A stretch of 64,000 nt of DNA from Closterium sp. NIES-65 (lineage: Eukaryota > Streptophyta > Zygnematophyceae > Desmidiales > Closteriaceae): assembly GCA_948144175.1 (NCBI GenBank), contig CANXME010002549.1:1889501-1953500 (forward strand), given 5' to 3'. Positions 51,110 through 60,700 of the stretch are shown in pieces. Made by a program: the position numbers and the translations under genes. The notes under the pieces were generated by a model that saw nothing but the letters and a program-made list of their open reading frames with translations, did no database searches and was not told the DNA's origin. Position 1 is the first letter of the stretch. Each line of letters starts with the position of its first letter.

Positions 51110-51749
51110 GGCGCGGTTCGGGCAGGGCTGCGCGACTCGGGCAGGGGCGGGGCACAGCAGCGAGCAGGGCGTGTAGTGCACTGGTAGGGCAGCAGCCAGG
51201 GCAGCGCGCGGGCAGGGCGCGCAGTGCGCGTGGGCGGCACCAGCAGCGGGCAGGCAGCGCGCGGGCTGCAAGGCAGGGTAGTGCACGCGCTGCTGGGCGT
51301 GCGGGCAGTAGGGCGACGCGGGCAGCAGGGCGCGCGGGCTGCAGGGCGACGCAGGCAGCAGGGCGCGTGGGCTGCAAGGCGACGCGGGCAGCAAGGCGCG
51401 CGGGCTGCAGGGCTATGCGGGCAGCAGGGCAACGCAGGAAGTAGGGCGTCACGGGCTGCAGGGTGTCACAGGCAGCATTGCGACGCGGGCTACAGGGCGC
51501 GTGGGCTGCAGGGCGACGCGAGCAGAAGAGTGATGCGGGCAGCAGGGCGTGCTGGCTGCACGGCGACGCGGGCAGCACGGCGACGCGGGCTGCAGGGCGA
51601 CGCGGGGTGCAGGGCAGGGCAGTGCGCGGGCTGCAGGGCAGGGCAGCGCGCGGGCTGCAGGGCAGGGCAGCGCGCGTGCTGCAGGGCTGCGCGGGCAGGG
51701 CAGCGCGCGGGCTGGGCAGCGCGCGAGCTGCTGGGCACGCGGGCTGCAG
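51110..51749 (-). repeat. E12 leader minisatellite, left piece
   Basis: Units of about 22-30 bp with core cgcgggctgcagggcgacgcg and gcagggcagggcagcgcgc. It continues at 55898-56092 and 56565-56610 beyond the insertions. Confidence 0.8.
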
Positions 51750-51770
51750 TGTCAGAGGTCCACTGGTAAT

Positions 51771-52323
51771 TGTTGTAAAGGACTCTCCTCTACTTTGCAG
51801 GAACTGGGAAATGTTCTAACGATAGAGCACTCCGCTGGCTTTCCAACGAGATGTCAAACACGCGATTCGCCTAAGTAACGAGAGAGTTATAGGCGTTTAT
51901 GTGCTTGCTAGTGCTCTTAGAACAAAGGATAGGAGCTCTCTGGATTTTGTAGTCGAGTGTATCACATACAAAGTGATTCAGGTTTTCATTATGATACATG
52001 CAATACAAAGCAAACAGATTTATAGCATGCAATCAACATCGAGTCGCACAAGTAACCTTGAACCGCGGTACACTCGCGAATGTTCGAGTAACCTTTCGAA
52101 GGGGTGAAATTCGGCACCCGAATTTCACCGAACCAAATTCTTCCTCAGTCTCGACTCTTCTTGTGTAGCCATGTGGCACCAATTGAGTGGGTCTTCCGAA
52201 GTCAACCCACACACTTCGAAACCTGCAGCTCACTCAAACGGTGAGCACCGAAACACATTCGGTGGGTTGGGGGCATACAACCACCCCACCACCACTTGCT
52301 TCAACCACACTCAACCTCCAACA
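51771..52323 (-). repeat. E9 3' LTR
   Basis: 553 bp, pair of 55008-55562. Contains a near-palindrome around gaaattcggcacccg. Confidence 0.9.
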
Positions 52324-52344
52324 CTCCCCCTTGCACCCAACCCA

Positions 52345-53304
52345 CTAGGTGTGTAATCCATCATGCTTGTAGCACGCACGGGATGGGTCTTTAGGGGGTG
52401 GTTCCATGAGAGATTCCGCGTGTTCATCATCACCCTTGGTCGCGAAGCAAAATGCCGTGCCCTCCTTATCCGTCTCCCCAACAGCTACCATAGCATAGTC
52501 GGCGTATTTGGAGGGAGGACGAACCTCACGACGCTCGCGGGTCAAGGCCAATGGTAGGGAGGAAGGTGTGGAGGTAGTTGCCGCCTCGGTTGGTGGCACC
52601 TCCACGACATCATCAACACTTTCCTCGTCGTTCTCTCCCCCTTCATCGGCTTCCTTCTCCACTTGAGGTAGAACCTCATTTTCTTCAAACTCCTCTCGTG
52701 CCAGAAGGATGAAGGTGGCTTGTTGAGTTGGTTTCTCCTTCGTCGGGAACTTGTCTTCGTCGAAGACCACATCCCGAGACGTGACAACGCGTTTGTCGCC
52801 CAAGTCCCACACTCGCCACGCACGCTCGTTTGGCGCAACTCCCAAGAAGATCGCCGCACGAGCTTTCGGTTGCAACTTGTGGCGAAGAGGATCCGGTACA
52901 TGGTAGTAGCAAAGGCACCCAAAGGTGCGTAGGCGTGATAGGTTCGGCTTCGTTCTGCTCCATGCTTCGAACGGAGTCGTTCCCGGGAGCACCTTCGTCG
53001 GCAAACGGTTGCGAATCCACGCCGCTAGCGAACTCGCCTCACCCCACCACTCGCTCCCAAACTTGGAGTGTTGAAGAAGTGAACGAACGGCTTCCACCAA
53101 TGTGCGATTAAGCCGCTCCGCCGCTCCATTTTGTTGGGGTGTGTAAGGTGTTGTGACATTGTGCTTGATGCCCTTGCTCTTCATCCATTTCGCAAGCTCG
53201 TTGTTCACGAATTTGCCACCACCATCGGTACGAATACACTTGATCCGCTTCTTGTCGTCGTCGCAAACATCGAGCGCCCACTCTTGAATCGCCTTGGCCG
53301 CATC
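52345..53304 (-). CDS. pol: E9 integrase C-terminal part
   Basis: Open from the TGA at 53305 to TGA/stop at 52345. Core second half: IRTDGGGKFVNNELAKW, PYTPQQNGAAERLNRTL and the C-terminal words FEAWSRTKPNLSRLRTFGC, IFLGVAPNERAWRVWDL and SRDVVFDEDKF, then an acidic linker (EKEADEGGENDEESVDD). It stops soon after PPSKYADYAMVAVGE, where RT should follow. The end KHDGLHT is probably novel sequence created by the deletion. Confidence 0.85.
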   Translation of the reverse strand, partial: DAAKAIQEWALDVCDDDKKRIKCIRTDGGGKFVNNELAKWMKSKGIKHNVTTPYTPQQNGAAERLNRTLVEAVRSLLQHSKFGSEWWGEASSLAAWIRNRLPTKVLPGTTPFEAWSRTKPNLSRLRTFGCLCYYHVPDPLRHKLQPKARAAIFLGVAPNERAWRVWDLGDKRVVTSRDVVFDEDKFPTKEKPTQQATFILLAREEFEENEVLPQVEKEADEGGENDEESVDDVVEVPPTEAATTSTPSSLPLALTRERREVRPPSKYADYAMVAVGETDKEGTAFCFATKGDDEHAESLMEPPPKDPSRACYKHDGLHT

Positions 53305-54393
53305 TCACTTAGCCTTCAAGAGTCGGATCCAACACATCCGCGTCGCGTCGTCGAGCATCACCAAGAGGAACCGCGCTCCTCCCTTTAGCATCGGTCCACA
53401 CACGTCCATGTGAACAAGTGCAAGCGGGTCCTTAGCGAGGGGTGACGTCCGGCTACTCAATGGCTTGCGAGCCATTTTTCCTTCGACACACGCCGCGCAC
53501 ACGCCCTTCTTGTCGTCGCCGGCGATCACGTTGACTCCCTTCGCAAGTCCTTTGTTGGCCAACTCCTTGACCAGTTCGTAGTTGGCATGCGCAAGCCAAT
53601 TATGCCACGCCTTAAGAGTCGCCTTGGAGCCTTGCGCCACGTTGGATGAAGCCGCTCTCGGGTACGTCTTGAGTTGGTAGATATCTCCGTTGAGAACACC
53701 TTGCGCGAACTGCTCCCCCTTCCAAAAGAGGTTCATCTTCGCGCCGTCGATGGTGGCGATCACGCCCTTCTTCGCAAGTTGCGGGACGGATAGAAGGTTC
53801 ACCTTCACCCCCGGGACGTGAAGCACGCTCGTGACGTCCACCGGTCCGCTATCGACGATGAGGCGCGTACTCCCAACTCCAATCACCGGTAGCAATTCGT
53901 TGTTTCCGAACACGATGCTCGTGACATCTCCCGGATCGCCAATGTTGTTGAGGAGCGACGCCGAGTGCGTCATGTGTTGCGTTGCGCCGGTATCGAGGAA
54001 CCACGCGTCGCTTGGAGTTTTGTTCCCGTTGCCGGCCACTAACACGAGCGACTCCTTTGAATCATCGGCCTCGCCGGATGCCGTGTGCGCGTTGCCCTCT
54101 TGGTCGCGCACCATCGATGGAGTCCAATCGCTCGAGCACTTCCGACACTCACGCCAAAAGTGTCCTGGTTTGCGGCAATAGTAACACTTGCCGTGATGCT
54201 CGCTCCCACCGGACGATTCATTCGTCGCACCCTTGCTCCACTTGGACTTCTTTCCGGAACTCCCTCCGGAGTACATGGCGGTCCCCGCGCTCTCATTAAT
54301 GAATTGTCGGCGACGCGATTCCTCATGGAGAAGCCGACCGACCACCATTTCTTTCGTCCAAGTGTCTTGCACGCTATCGAGTGTCGTAATCAC
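53305..54393 (-). CDS. gag-pol: E9 gag C-terminus, protease and integrase N-terminal part
   Basis: 362 codons: zinc knuckle CYYCRKPGHFWREC (C-x2-C-x4-H-x4-C, about residue 70), protease AWFLDTGATQHMTHS (D-T-G-A, about residue 135), VLHVPGVKVNLLSVPQLA, GAG-pre-integrase KAWHNWLAHANYELVKEL and CAACVEGKMARKPL, and the first integrase Asp in HMDVCGPM. A TGA at 53305-53307 interrupts the core; CGA to TGA deamination would explain it. Confidence 0.87.
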   Translation of the reverse strand: MITTLDSVQDTWTKEMVVGRLLHEESRRRQFINESAGTAMYSGGSSGKKSKWSKGATNESSGGSEHHGKCYYCRKPGHFWRECRKCSSDWTPSMVRDQEGNAHTASGEADDSKESLVLVAGNGNKTPSDAWFLDTGATQHMTHSASLLNNIGDPGDVTSIVFGNNELLPVIGVGSTRLIVDSGPVDVTSVLHVPGVKVNLLSVPQLAKKGVIATIDGAKMNLFWKGEQFAQGVLNGDIYQLKTYPRAASSNVAQGSKATLKAWHNWLAHANYELVKELANKGLAKGVNVIAGDDKKGVCAACVEGKMARKPLSSRTSPLAKDPLALVHMDVCGPMLKGGARFLLVMLDDATRMCWIRLLKAK

Positions 54394-54399
54394 CGTCGA

Positions 54400-54957
54400 C
54401 TACTCTTCCGGAAGGCCGCAAAGCAAGGTCAAAATCCAATCCTCCTCCATGACCGTTCCACCGAGGTCCATGAACGTTTCCCCGAGTTCCTCCACACGAG
54501 TCGCATACTCGTGCATCGATTCGCCCGCGCGCAACTTCACCGTGTAGAACGCATTCCAGGCTAGGATCTTGCCGTGGAGAGTCTTGTTCACGTGCATTGT
54601 CTCAAGCCGCTTCCATGCTTCATGCGCCGACGCTTCGAGCTTGATGCACGTGCGCACCGCGCTTACGAGGTTGATGCCGATGCGCGAAATCAACGTTGCG
54701 AACGCCTTTTGGTCCTTCTTCTTCCATGCCGCAATGCCGCTCTCGTCGTCCGGCTTCTTCTCCGTTCCATCGAAGAGACCCCAAAGTCCCCGCTCCATCA
54801 TGAGCACTTGGAACTTAAACTTCCACGTGGAGTAGTTTTGTCCCGTGAAAATCGGTACCGACGACGTTTCGAATATCGTTGCGGTTGCCCAGAGTTTGCT
54901 GGAATTTACAACGACACCATCCAAGGAAGTGCGGGAGGCCTCGCTTGAAGTCGGCAT
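54400..54957 (-). CDS. gag: E9 gag N-terminal part
   Basis: 186 codons starting MPTSSEASRTSLDGVVV, 37 bp from the PBS. Contains FTGQNYSTWKFKFQVLMM, GLFDGTEKKPDDES, AWKKKDQKAFATLISRIG, HEAWKRLETMHVNKT and MHEYATRVEELGETF, the standard UBN2-type copia gag order, ending LLCGLPEE before TAG at 54400-54402. The frame resumes directly in the next entry, so this is a point stop. Confidence 0.87.
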   Translation of the reverse strand: MPTSSEASRTSLDGVVVNSSKLWATATIFETSSVPIFTGQNYSTWKFKFQVLMMERGLWGLFDGTEKKPDDESGIAAWKKKDQKAFATLISRIGINLVSAVRTCIKLEASAHEAWKRLETMHVNKTLHGKILAWNAFYTVKLRAGESMHEYATRVEELGETFMDLGGTVMEEDWILTLLCGLPEE

Positions 54958-55007
54958 GCTTGCTCCTTGTCGCGCGCGAAGACTCCTCCGACCAGCTCTG
55001 ATACCAC

Positions 55008-55562
55008 TGATGTAAAGGACTCTCCTCTACTTTGCAGGAACTGAAAAATGTTCTAAAGGATAGAGCACACTGCTGGCTTTCCAACGAACCATCAAACACG
55101 CGATTCGCCTAAGTAACAAGAGAGTTATAGGCGTTTATGTGCTTGCTAGTGCTCTTAGAACAAAGGATAGGAGCTCTCTGGATTTTGTAGTCGAGTGTAT
55201 CATATACAAAGTAATTCAGGTTTTTAGTATGATACATGCAATACAAAGCAAACAGATTTATAGCATGCAATCAACATCGAGTCGCACAAGTAACCTCGAA
55301 CCGCGGTACACTCGCGAATGTTCGAGTAACATTTCGAAAGGGGTGAAATTCGGGTGCCGAATTTCACCGAACCGAATTCTTCCTCAGTCTCGATTCTTCT
55401 TGTGTAGCCATGTGGCACCAATTGAGTGGGTCTTCCGAAGTCAACCCACACACTTCGAAACCTGCAGCTCACTCAAACGGTGAGCACCGAAACACATTCG
55501 GTAGGTTGGGGGCATACAACCACCCCACCATCACTTGCTTCAACCACACTCAACCTCCAACA
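55008..55562 (-). repeat. E9 5' LTR
   Basis: 555 bp, pair of 51771-52323, next to the reverse PBS. Confidence 0.9.
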
Positions 55563-55753
55563 GTGATCCCCGATTGATCCTACAAAAGGGTTACAGGCAC
55601 GTTGGCTTGGTGGGTTATGGGCGCAGTTACCTGCTACACAAACAAGCCCTTTTATCCCACTGGTTAGTGGCTGGGATTCTGACATGGTATCAAAGCGTAG
55701 GTCTCTTGTTCGAATCCCAGTGTGTGCACTTCGGGCATCCCAGTGCGGGGGGG

Positions 55754-55892
55754 TGTCAGAGGTCCACTGGTGATCCCCGATTGATCCTACGAAAGGGTTA
55801 CAGGCACGTTGGCCTTGGCGGTTATGGGCTCACTTACCCGCTACACAAACAAGCCCTTTTATCCCAGTGGTCTAGTGGCTGGGATTCTGACA
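55754..55892 (+). repeat. TRIM copy 2, 3' LTR
   Basis: 139 bp, TGTCAGAGGTCC to GATTCTGACA. It is closer to copy 1's 3' LTR than to its 5' LTR at the first bases (tgtcagagg versus tgtcacagg). Confidence 0.9.
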
Positions 55893-56092
55893 TGCAGGGC
55901 AACGTGGGCAGCAGGGTGACGCGGGCTACAGGGCAGGGCAGCGCGCGGGCTGTAGGGTAGGGCAGCGTGCGGGCTGCAGAGCTGCGCGGGCAGGGCAGCG
56001 CGCAGGCTGCATGGCTGCGCGGGCTGTAGGGCTGCGAGGGCAGGGTAGCGCGCGGGCTGTAGGGCGTGGCGGCGCGCGGGCTGCATGGCTGG

Positions 56093-56556
56093 CAGGCCTC
56101 TCGATATCAGGGTGATTCACCCTTATGACCCTTACTATAAGGGCGGGTTTGACTATGCACCCTTTTTTACAAGACTGGTTTTGTTTTAGACCCTTACAAA
56201 AAAAAAAAGTGATCGATTATACGACACTGATATTTCAGAGCTATGTGGTGTAGTAGCACTGATGAAATCGAGTTCGATCTAAGAGAGGATACCAGGATTG
56301 GTTGCGCAAAACGTATTAGTTGCACAAGATGCCCGCGCTGGATTTTGATCTCGGGGCTTTCACATAATTGTGACTACTTAGGCACTGCCACATCAAGATC
56401 CTACATGCTATTGACGTAAAAATATTACATAAATGATTAAATTTGTTTGCACCCTGATTTTTAAGAGCAGTTTTTGTGAAGGACCCTTACTGAAAAAGTC
56501 AAGGCTGGGTGTTGGCCTTACGAGAAAGAGTAGCCCAAATCCTATCCAGAGGCCTG
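56093..56556. mobile_element. hAT-like MITE (464 bp) in the E12 leader
   Basis: Terminal inverted repeats CAGGCCTCT (56093-56101) and AGAGGCCTG (56548-56556), extendable with a conserved GATA. Flanking 8-bp direct repeats ATGGCTGG (56085-56092) and ATGGCAGG (56557-56564) differ at one base; 8-bp TSDs are characteristic of hAT transposons. The interior is AT-rich, non-coding, with several acccttac words and a short hairpin (56120-56145). The GC-rich E12 leader resumes on both sides. Confidence 0.65.
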
Positions 56557-56678
56557 ATGGCAGGGTAGTGCATGGGCAGCAGGGCGACGTGCGGGCAGGG
56601 CAGGGCAAAAAACGTGCAGTTCCTACGGTTGGTGGGCCCTAACGGAGCGGTCCTACGGACGAACCAGCTCTGAAACCA

Positions 56679-56805
56679 TGTCAGAATCACTAGGCAGGTT
56701 TGAATGTACTAGGCAGTTGGATACAAGTAGGAAACCCTGATTGGGTTATCCCCTTTAGAGTGAACCTCAATGTAGCCTACAAGATAAGAAACATATAGTT
56801 TGACA
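56679..56805 (-). repeat. E12 5' LTR
   Basis: 127 bp, TGTCAGAATCAC to GTTTGACA, adjacent to the reverse PBS gctctgaaacca. Confidence 0.75.
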
Positions 56806-57787
56806 AGAGCGTATTCCTACACCTCGTATCAGACACACCTCTTATCAGCTTCGTGTGGTGAAATACGTTTCAGTGTGTTCGACTGCAGTTGGATGCGTGT
56901 TAGTGCGGTTTGACGCGAATCTGATGCGTGGTTGCCTGATATGAGGCCATAGAGACACACTCTAAGTGGCTTAGGAAGGTACCGGTAACGAGAATGGTTT
57001 GTTGACTAGGGAAAGGAGGGAGGGGGGGAGGGGGGAGGGGAAGAAAAGTGTTGAGAATATTATGTACCCCGTGAAAAGTACCTCACTACAGCCTATCCAA
57101 ATTATAAACATAGTTTGAGAGTGTCTCAATGTACAATTATACATTTGTAGGCATATTTTGTTGTTCTATGTTGGGTTGTAATGGAGAAGGTACGGGTTGA
57201 AACTTGTACCCCCCTATATGCCCCCTTCTTATGCAGTATTTTATCGCTGAAACGTACTACCCTGCTAACGCTGGGTAAGCCAGAGAATTAGATCTGATAC
57301 CAAGTGTCAAGCTGTAAAATAGAGTGCGCGGAATTAACGAATAGCGAAGCTATGATCAACTGAATTGACGATACAATGAACGTGGCAATATCATACAATG
57401 GTCAATTCTAGCTAAGCAGGAAATCCGAGGATCAAGGTTGGGTACAGGACTGGGCAATGGGAAACCGAAGGCGACGAGAGGGAGCCTCTCGAGAAAGTCG
57501 GTAGAGTCTGTCCTTCCGAAAGTTGGGGTTGTATGTGATGGACTACAAGCCTGATAAGGATTTTTTTTTTTTTTTTTTCACAACTGAGCGTTGTAACCAC
57601 CACGTGGTAACACGCGACAATCACCAAAGCTCACGAGTTCCCCTCATCCACCACCGCACCCTTCAGATAGCTATCACAATGCACGCCAGGCCGCATCACG
57701 AATCACAATCGTCATTTGCAACCAGCTCCGTTTCTCCACCACGCCCCGACGCACACCGAGTAGAGCCTTCCGCATCGCGCGCTCGCC
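56806..57787. other. VPS53 upstream region with LTR debris
   Basis: 57045-57120 (gtaccccgtgaaaag, cactacagcctatcc) resembles the reverse LTR core shared by E2 and E4, and 57293-57306 (gatctgataccaag before tgtcaagctg) looks like a reverse PBS next to another LTR start; both are degraded. A purine run sits at 57003-57036 and a T-run at 57561-57579. The VPS53 promoter and 5' UTR should lie in the last few hundred bases, but no element can be named. Confidence 0.4.
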
Positions 57788-60700
57788 ATGGCGGCCGACC
57801 CGCAGAGCCAGTCGCTGGTGGACGGCACGGCGGTGGCGGCGGCGCGGCTGCCGGCGTCGTTGGACATGCCGGAGTTCAACACCGTCGACTTCATCAACCA
57901 CCTCTTCCCCAACGGTGCTGCCCTCCCCGCGCCTCATCTTCCCCAACGGTGCTGCTCCCCCCACCAACCTGAACCCCTCCCCTCGCTCTCCATCCCGCCG
58001 CGGCGAGCGCGGTTAGAACCAGCGAGCGCAGCAGCCACGCGCGTTCCGCGGCGGGGGTCGTGGTCACACCGTCGCCGTGCTGCGCGTCGCTGCCATGCCC
58101 CCCTTCCTCTCCCCCAACCCGCACCCCGCCCTCGCCGCCCTTCCCCCCTTCCCCCCGCAGAGTCGTCGTTAGCGGCGGTGGATCCGCTCATCCAGAAGCT
58201 GCGCAACCGCATCCGCCGAGTCGACGCCGAGATCCTCCTCGCCATCCGCCAGCAGGTGCGCCATCCGCCAGCAGGTGCGCCATCCGCCAGCAGGTGCAGC
58301 CCTGGGGCAGCTGATGAAACGTTCGGGCAGCTGATGAAACGTTTGGGCAGCTGATGAAACGTTTGGGCGACTGATCAGGTAGCTAATGAAAAGGGGCAGG
58401 TAATGAAACGGTTGGGCAGTTGAGGAAACGTTTGGGCAGTTGATGAAACGTTTGGGCAGTCTTTTTGGCAAGTAATTAAACGTTTGGGAAGCTGATGAAA
58501 CGTTTTGGGCAGTCCTGGGGCAGCTGATGCACACAAAAGGTGACGCTTTTGGGACGACACGTCAAACAGGGTGGGCTGCAGCTGAAACATTCGGAGCTGC
58601 TGATGCAAGAATTCGGGGCAGGTGGGCGAATAATGGGACAGCAGATGAAGCATACAGGGCAGCAGATGAACCAGTGCGGCAGAATAGAAAGAGGTGACAC
58701 ATCGGGGCATCAGATTGATTAGAACAACTATCAGCGTTCGATGAAAGATGCATGCTTTCACTCACATGCTGTGCTTTCACTCACATGCCGTGCTTTCACT
58801 CACATGCTGTGCTTTCACTCACATGCTGTGCTTTCACTCACATGCTGTGCTTTCACTCACATGCTGTGCTTTCACTCACATGCTGTGCTTTCACTCACAT
58901 GCTGTGCTTTCACTCACATGCTGTGCTTTCACTCACATGCTGTGCTTTCACTCACATGCTGTGCTTTCACTCACATGCTGTGCTTTCACTCACATGCTGT
59001 GCTTTCACTCACATGCTGTGCTTTCACTCACATGCTGTGCTTTCACTCACATGCTGTGCTTTCACTCACATGCTGTGCTTTCACTCACATGCTGTGCTTT
59101 CACTCACATGCTGTGCTTTCACTCACATGCTGTGCTTTCACTCACATGCTGTGCTTTCACTCACATGCTGTGCTTTCACTCACATGCTGTGCTTTCACTC
59201 ACATGCTGTGCTTTCACTCACATGCTGTGCTTTCACTCACATGCATAGCTGTGCTGTTGTGCATTACGTGGCATGGCATGTTATTGTATCACATGTTGTC
59301 GCATGTCATCATGTGAATGGCATGGCATGTGATGTGCGGTGCATAATGCATGTCATGGCATACGATTTTTTGTGCATGGCATGGCATGGCATGGCAGAGC
59401 ACGTCAGGGTCGCAAGCCAAGGACGACCTGGCAGCCTCCATGCGGGCCATTGAGGTGCACCCTTGGGTGCATGCATGCATGCCATCCAATGGGGTGGGGT
59501 GGGATGGGATGGGACGGGATGGGATGGGATGGGATGGGATGGGATGGGATGGGATGGGCTGGGCTGGGGTGGGATGGGATGGGGTGGGATGGGATGGGAT
59601 GGGATGGGATGGGATGGGATGGGATGGGATGGGATGGGATGGGATGGGATGGGATGGGATGGGGTGGGCTGGGGTGGGATGGGATGGGATGGGATGGGAT
59701 GGGATGGGATGGGATGGGGTGGGGTGGGGTGGGGTGGGGTGGGGTGGGGTGGGGTGGGGTGGGATGGGATGGGATGGGATGGGATGGGATGGGATGGGAT
59801 GGGATGGGATGGGATGGGATGGGATGGGATGGGATGGGATGGGAGGGGGTGGGATGGGGTGGGGTGGGGTGGGATGGGATGGGAGGGGGTGGGATGGGGT
59901 GGGGTGGGGTGGGATGGGAGGGGAGAAAGCATGTGTCCTCCCATGTTGCTTCCATAATCAACTCACCCCCCGACCCCACACCGCTCTGCCTGGTGTGTGC
60001 TGCCCATCGCCCACCTCTCTGCCCATCGCCCACCTCTCTGCCCATCGCCCACTTTCTCTGCCCATCGCCCACCTCTCTGCCTATTCCCCTCCGCCTTCCC
60101 CAGCTCGTGTGCTTCTTGTTGAGATGGCGCCCGCCATGCGCCATGCCTCTCGCCCTTCTCCCCCCTGCCCCTCCCCTCCCCCTGCCCCTCCCCCTCCCCC
60201 CCCCCCCCACCCCAGGAGCTGTGGGTGAAGATGAGGGCGATAAAGGCGAAGGCGGAGCAGAGCGAGGTGATGGTGCAGGAGATATGCCGCGACATCAAGA
60301 AGCTCGACTGCGCCAAGAAGCACATCACCGCCACCATCACCGCCCTCAACCGCCTCGCCATGCTCGGTGCGCTCCACACCATCCTCGGTGCGCCCCACAC
60401 CATGCTCGGTGCGCCTCACACCATGCTCGGTGCGCCTCACACCATGCTCGGTGCGCCCCACACCATGCCATGCTCGGTGCGCCCCACACCATGCCATGCT
60501 CGGTGCGCCCCACACCATGCTCGGTGCGCCCCACACCATGCCATGCTCGGTGCGCCCCACACCATGCCATGCTCGGTGCGCCCCACACCATGCTCGGTGC
60601 GCCCCACACCATGCTCGGTGCGCCCCACACCATGCCATGCTCGGTGCGTCCCACACCATGCTCGGTGCGCCCCACACCATGCTCGGTGCGCCCCACACCA

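Larger units (their letters stand above)
51771..55562 (-). mobile_element. E9: copia element lacking RT and RNase H
   Basis: LTRs 51771-52323 (553 bp) and 55008-55562 (555 bp) with roughly two dozen differences. TSD GTAAT (51766-51770) and GTGAT (55563-55567), one mismatch. PBS GTGGTATCAGAGC in reverse (about 54995-55007); polypurine tract GGGGGAG in reverse (52324-52330). Gag, protease and integrase are present; the coding region ends 22 bp from the LTR with no RT or RNase H. The lineage differs from the E1 family (canonical CCHC knuckle, longer LTRs). Confidence 0.9.
51750..55892. mobile_element. TRIM copy 2, split by E9
   Basis: Pieces 51750-51770 and 55563-55892. 5' LTR = 51750-51765 plus 55563-55684 (138 bp), internal 69 bp (55685-55753), 3' LTR 55754-55892 (139 bp). 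TSD TGCAG at 51745-51749 and 55893-55897, in the E12 leader. The A-box-like tatcccactgg (55653-55663) and B-box tgttcgaatcc (55707-55717, one mismatch) are conserved in position. E9 entered 16 bp from the left end with TSD GTAAT/GTGAT. Confidence 0.9.
50281..56805 (-). mobile_element. E12: copia element of the E1 superfamily, minus strand, 3'-truncated and nested
   Basis: From right to left: 127-bp 5' LTR (56805-56679), PBS TGGTTTCAGAGC in reverse (about 56667-56678), leader minisatellite in three pieces, a gag remnant and protease (51040-50345), then truncation at 50281 against the E11 LTR. Two insertions split the leader: TRIM copy 2 (which itself contains E9) and a hAT-like MITE. RT, RNase H, integrase and 3' LTR are missing. 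Confidence 0.82.

Noticed and set aside
58755..59243. CRISPR-like array
   Set aside because: The units are contiguous tandem repeats with no unique spacers, in a eukaryotic intron.
58741..59453. Three overlapping plus-strand frames of Ser/Thr/Cys/His repeats
   Set aside because: A 19-bp unit without stops is open in all three frames; it lies in VPS53 intron 2.
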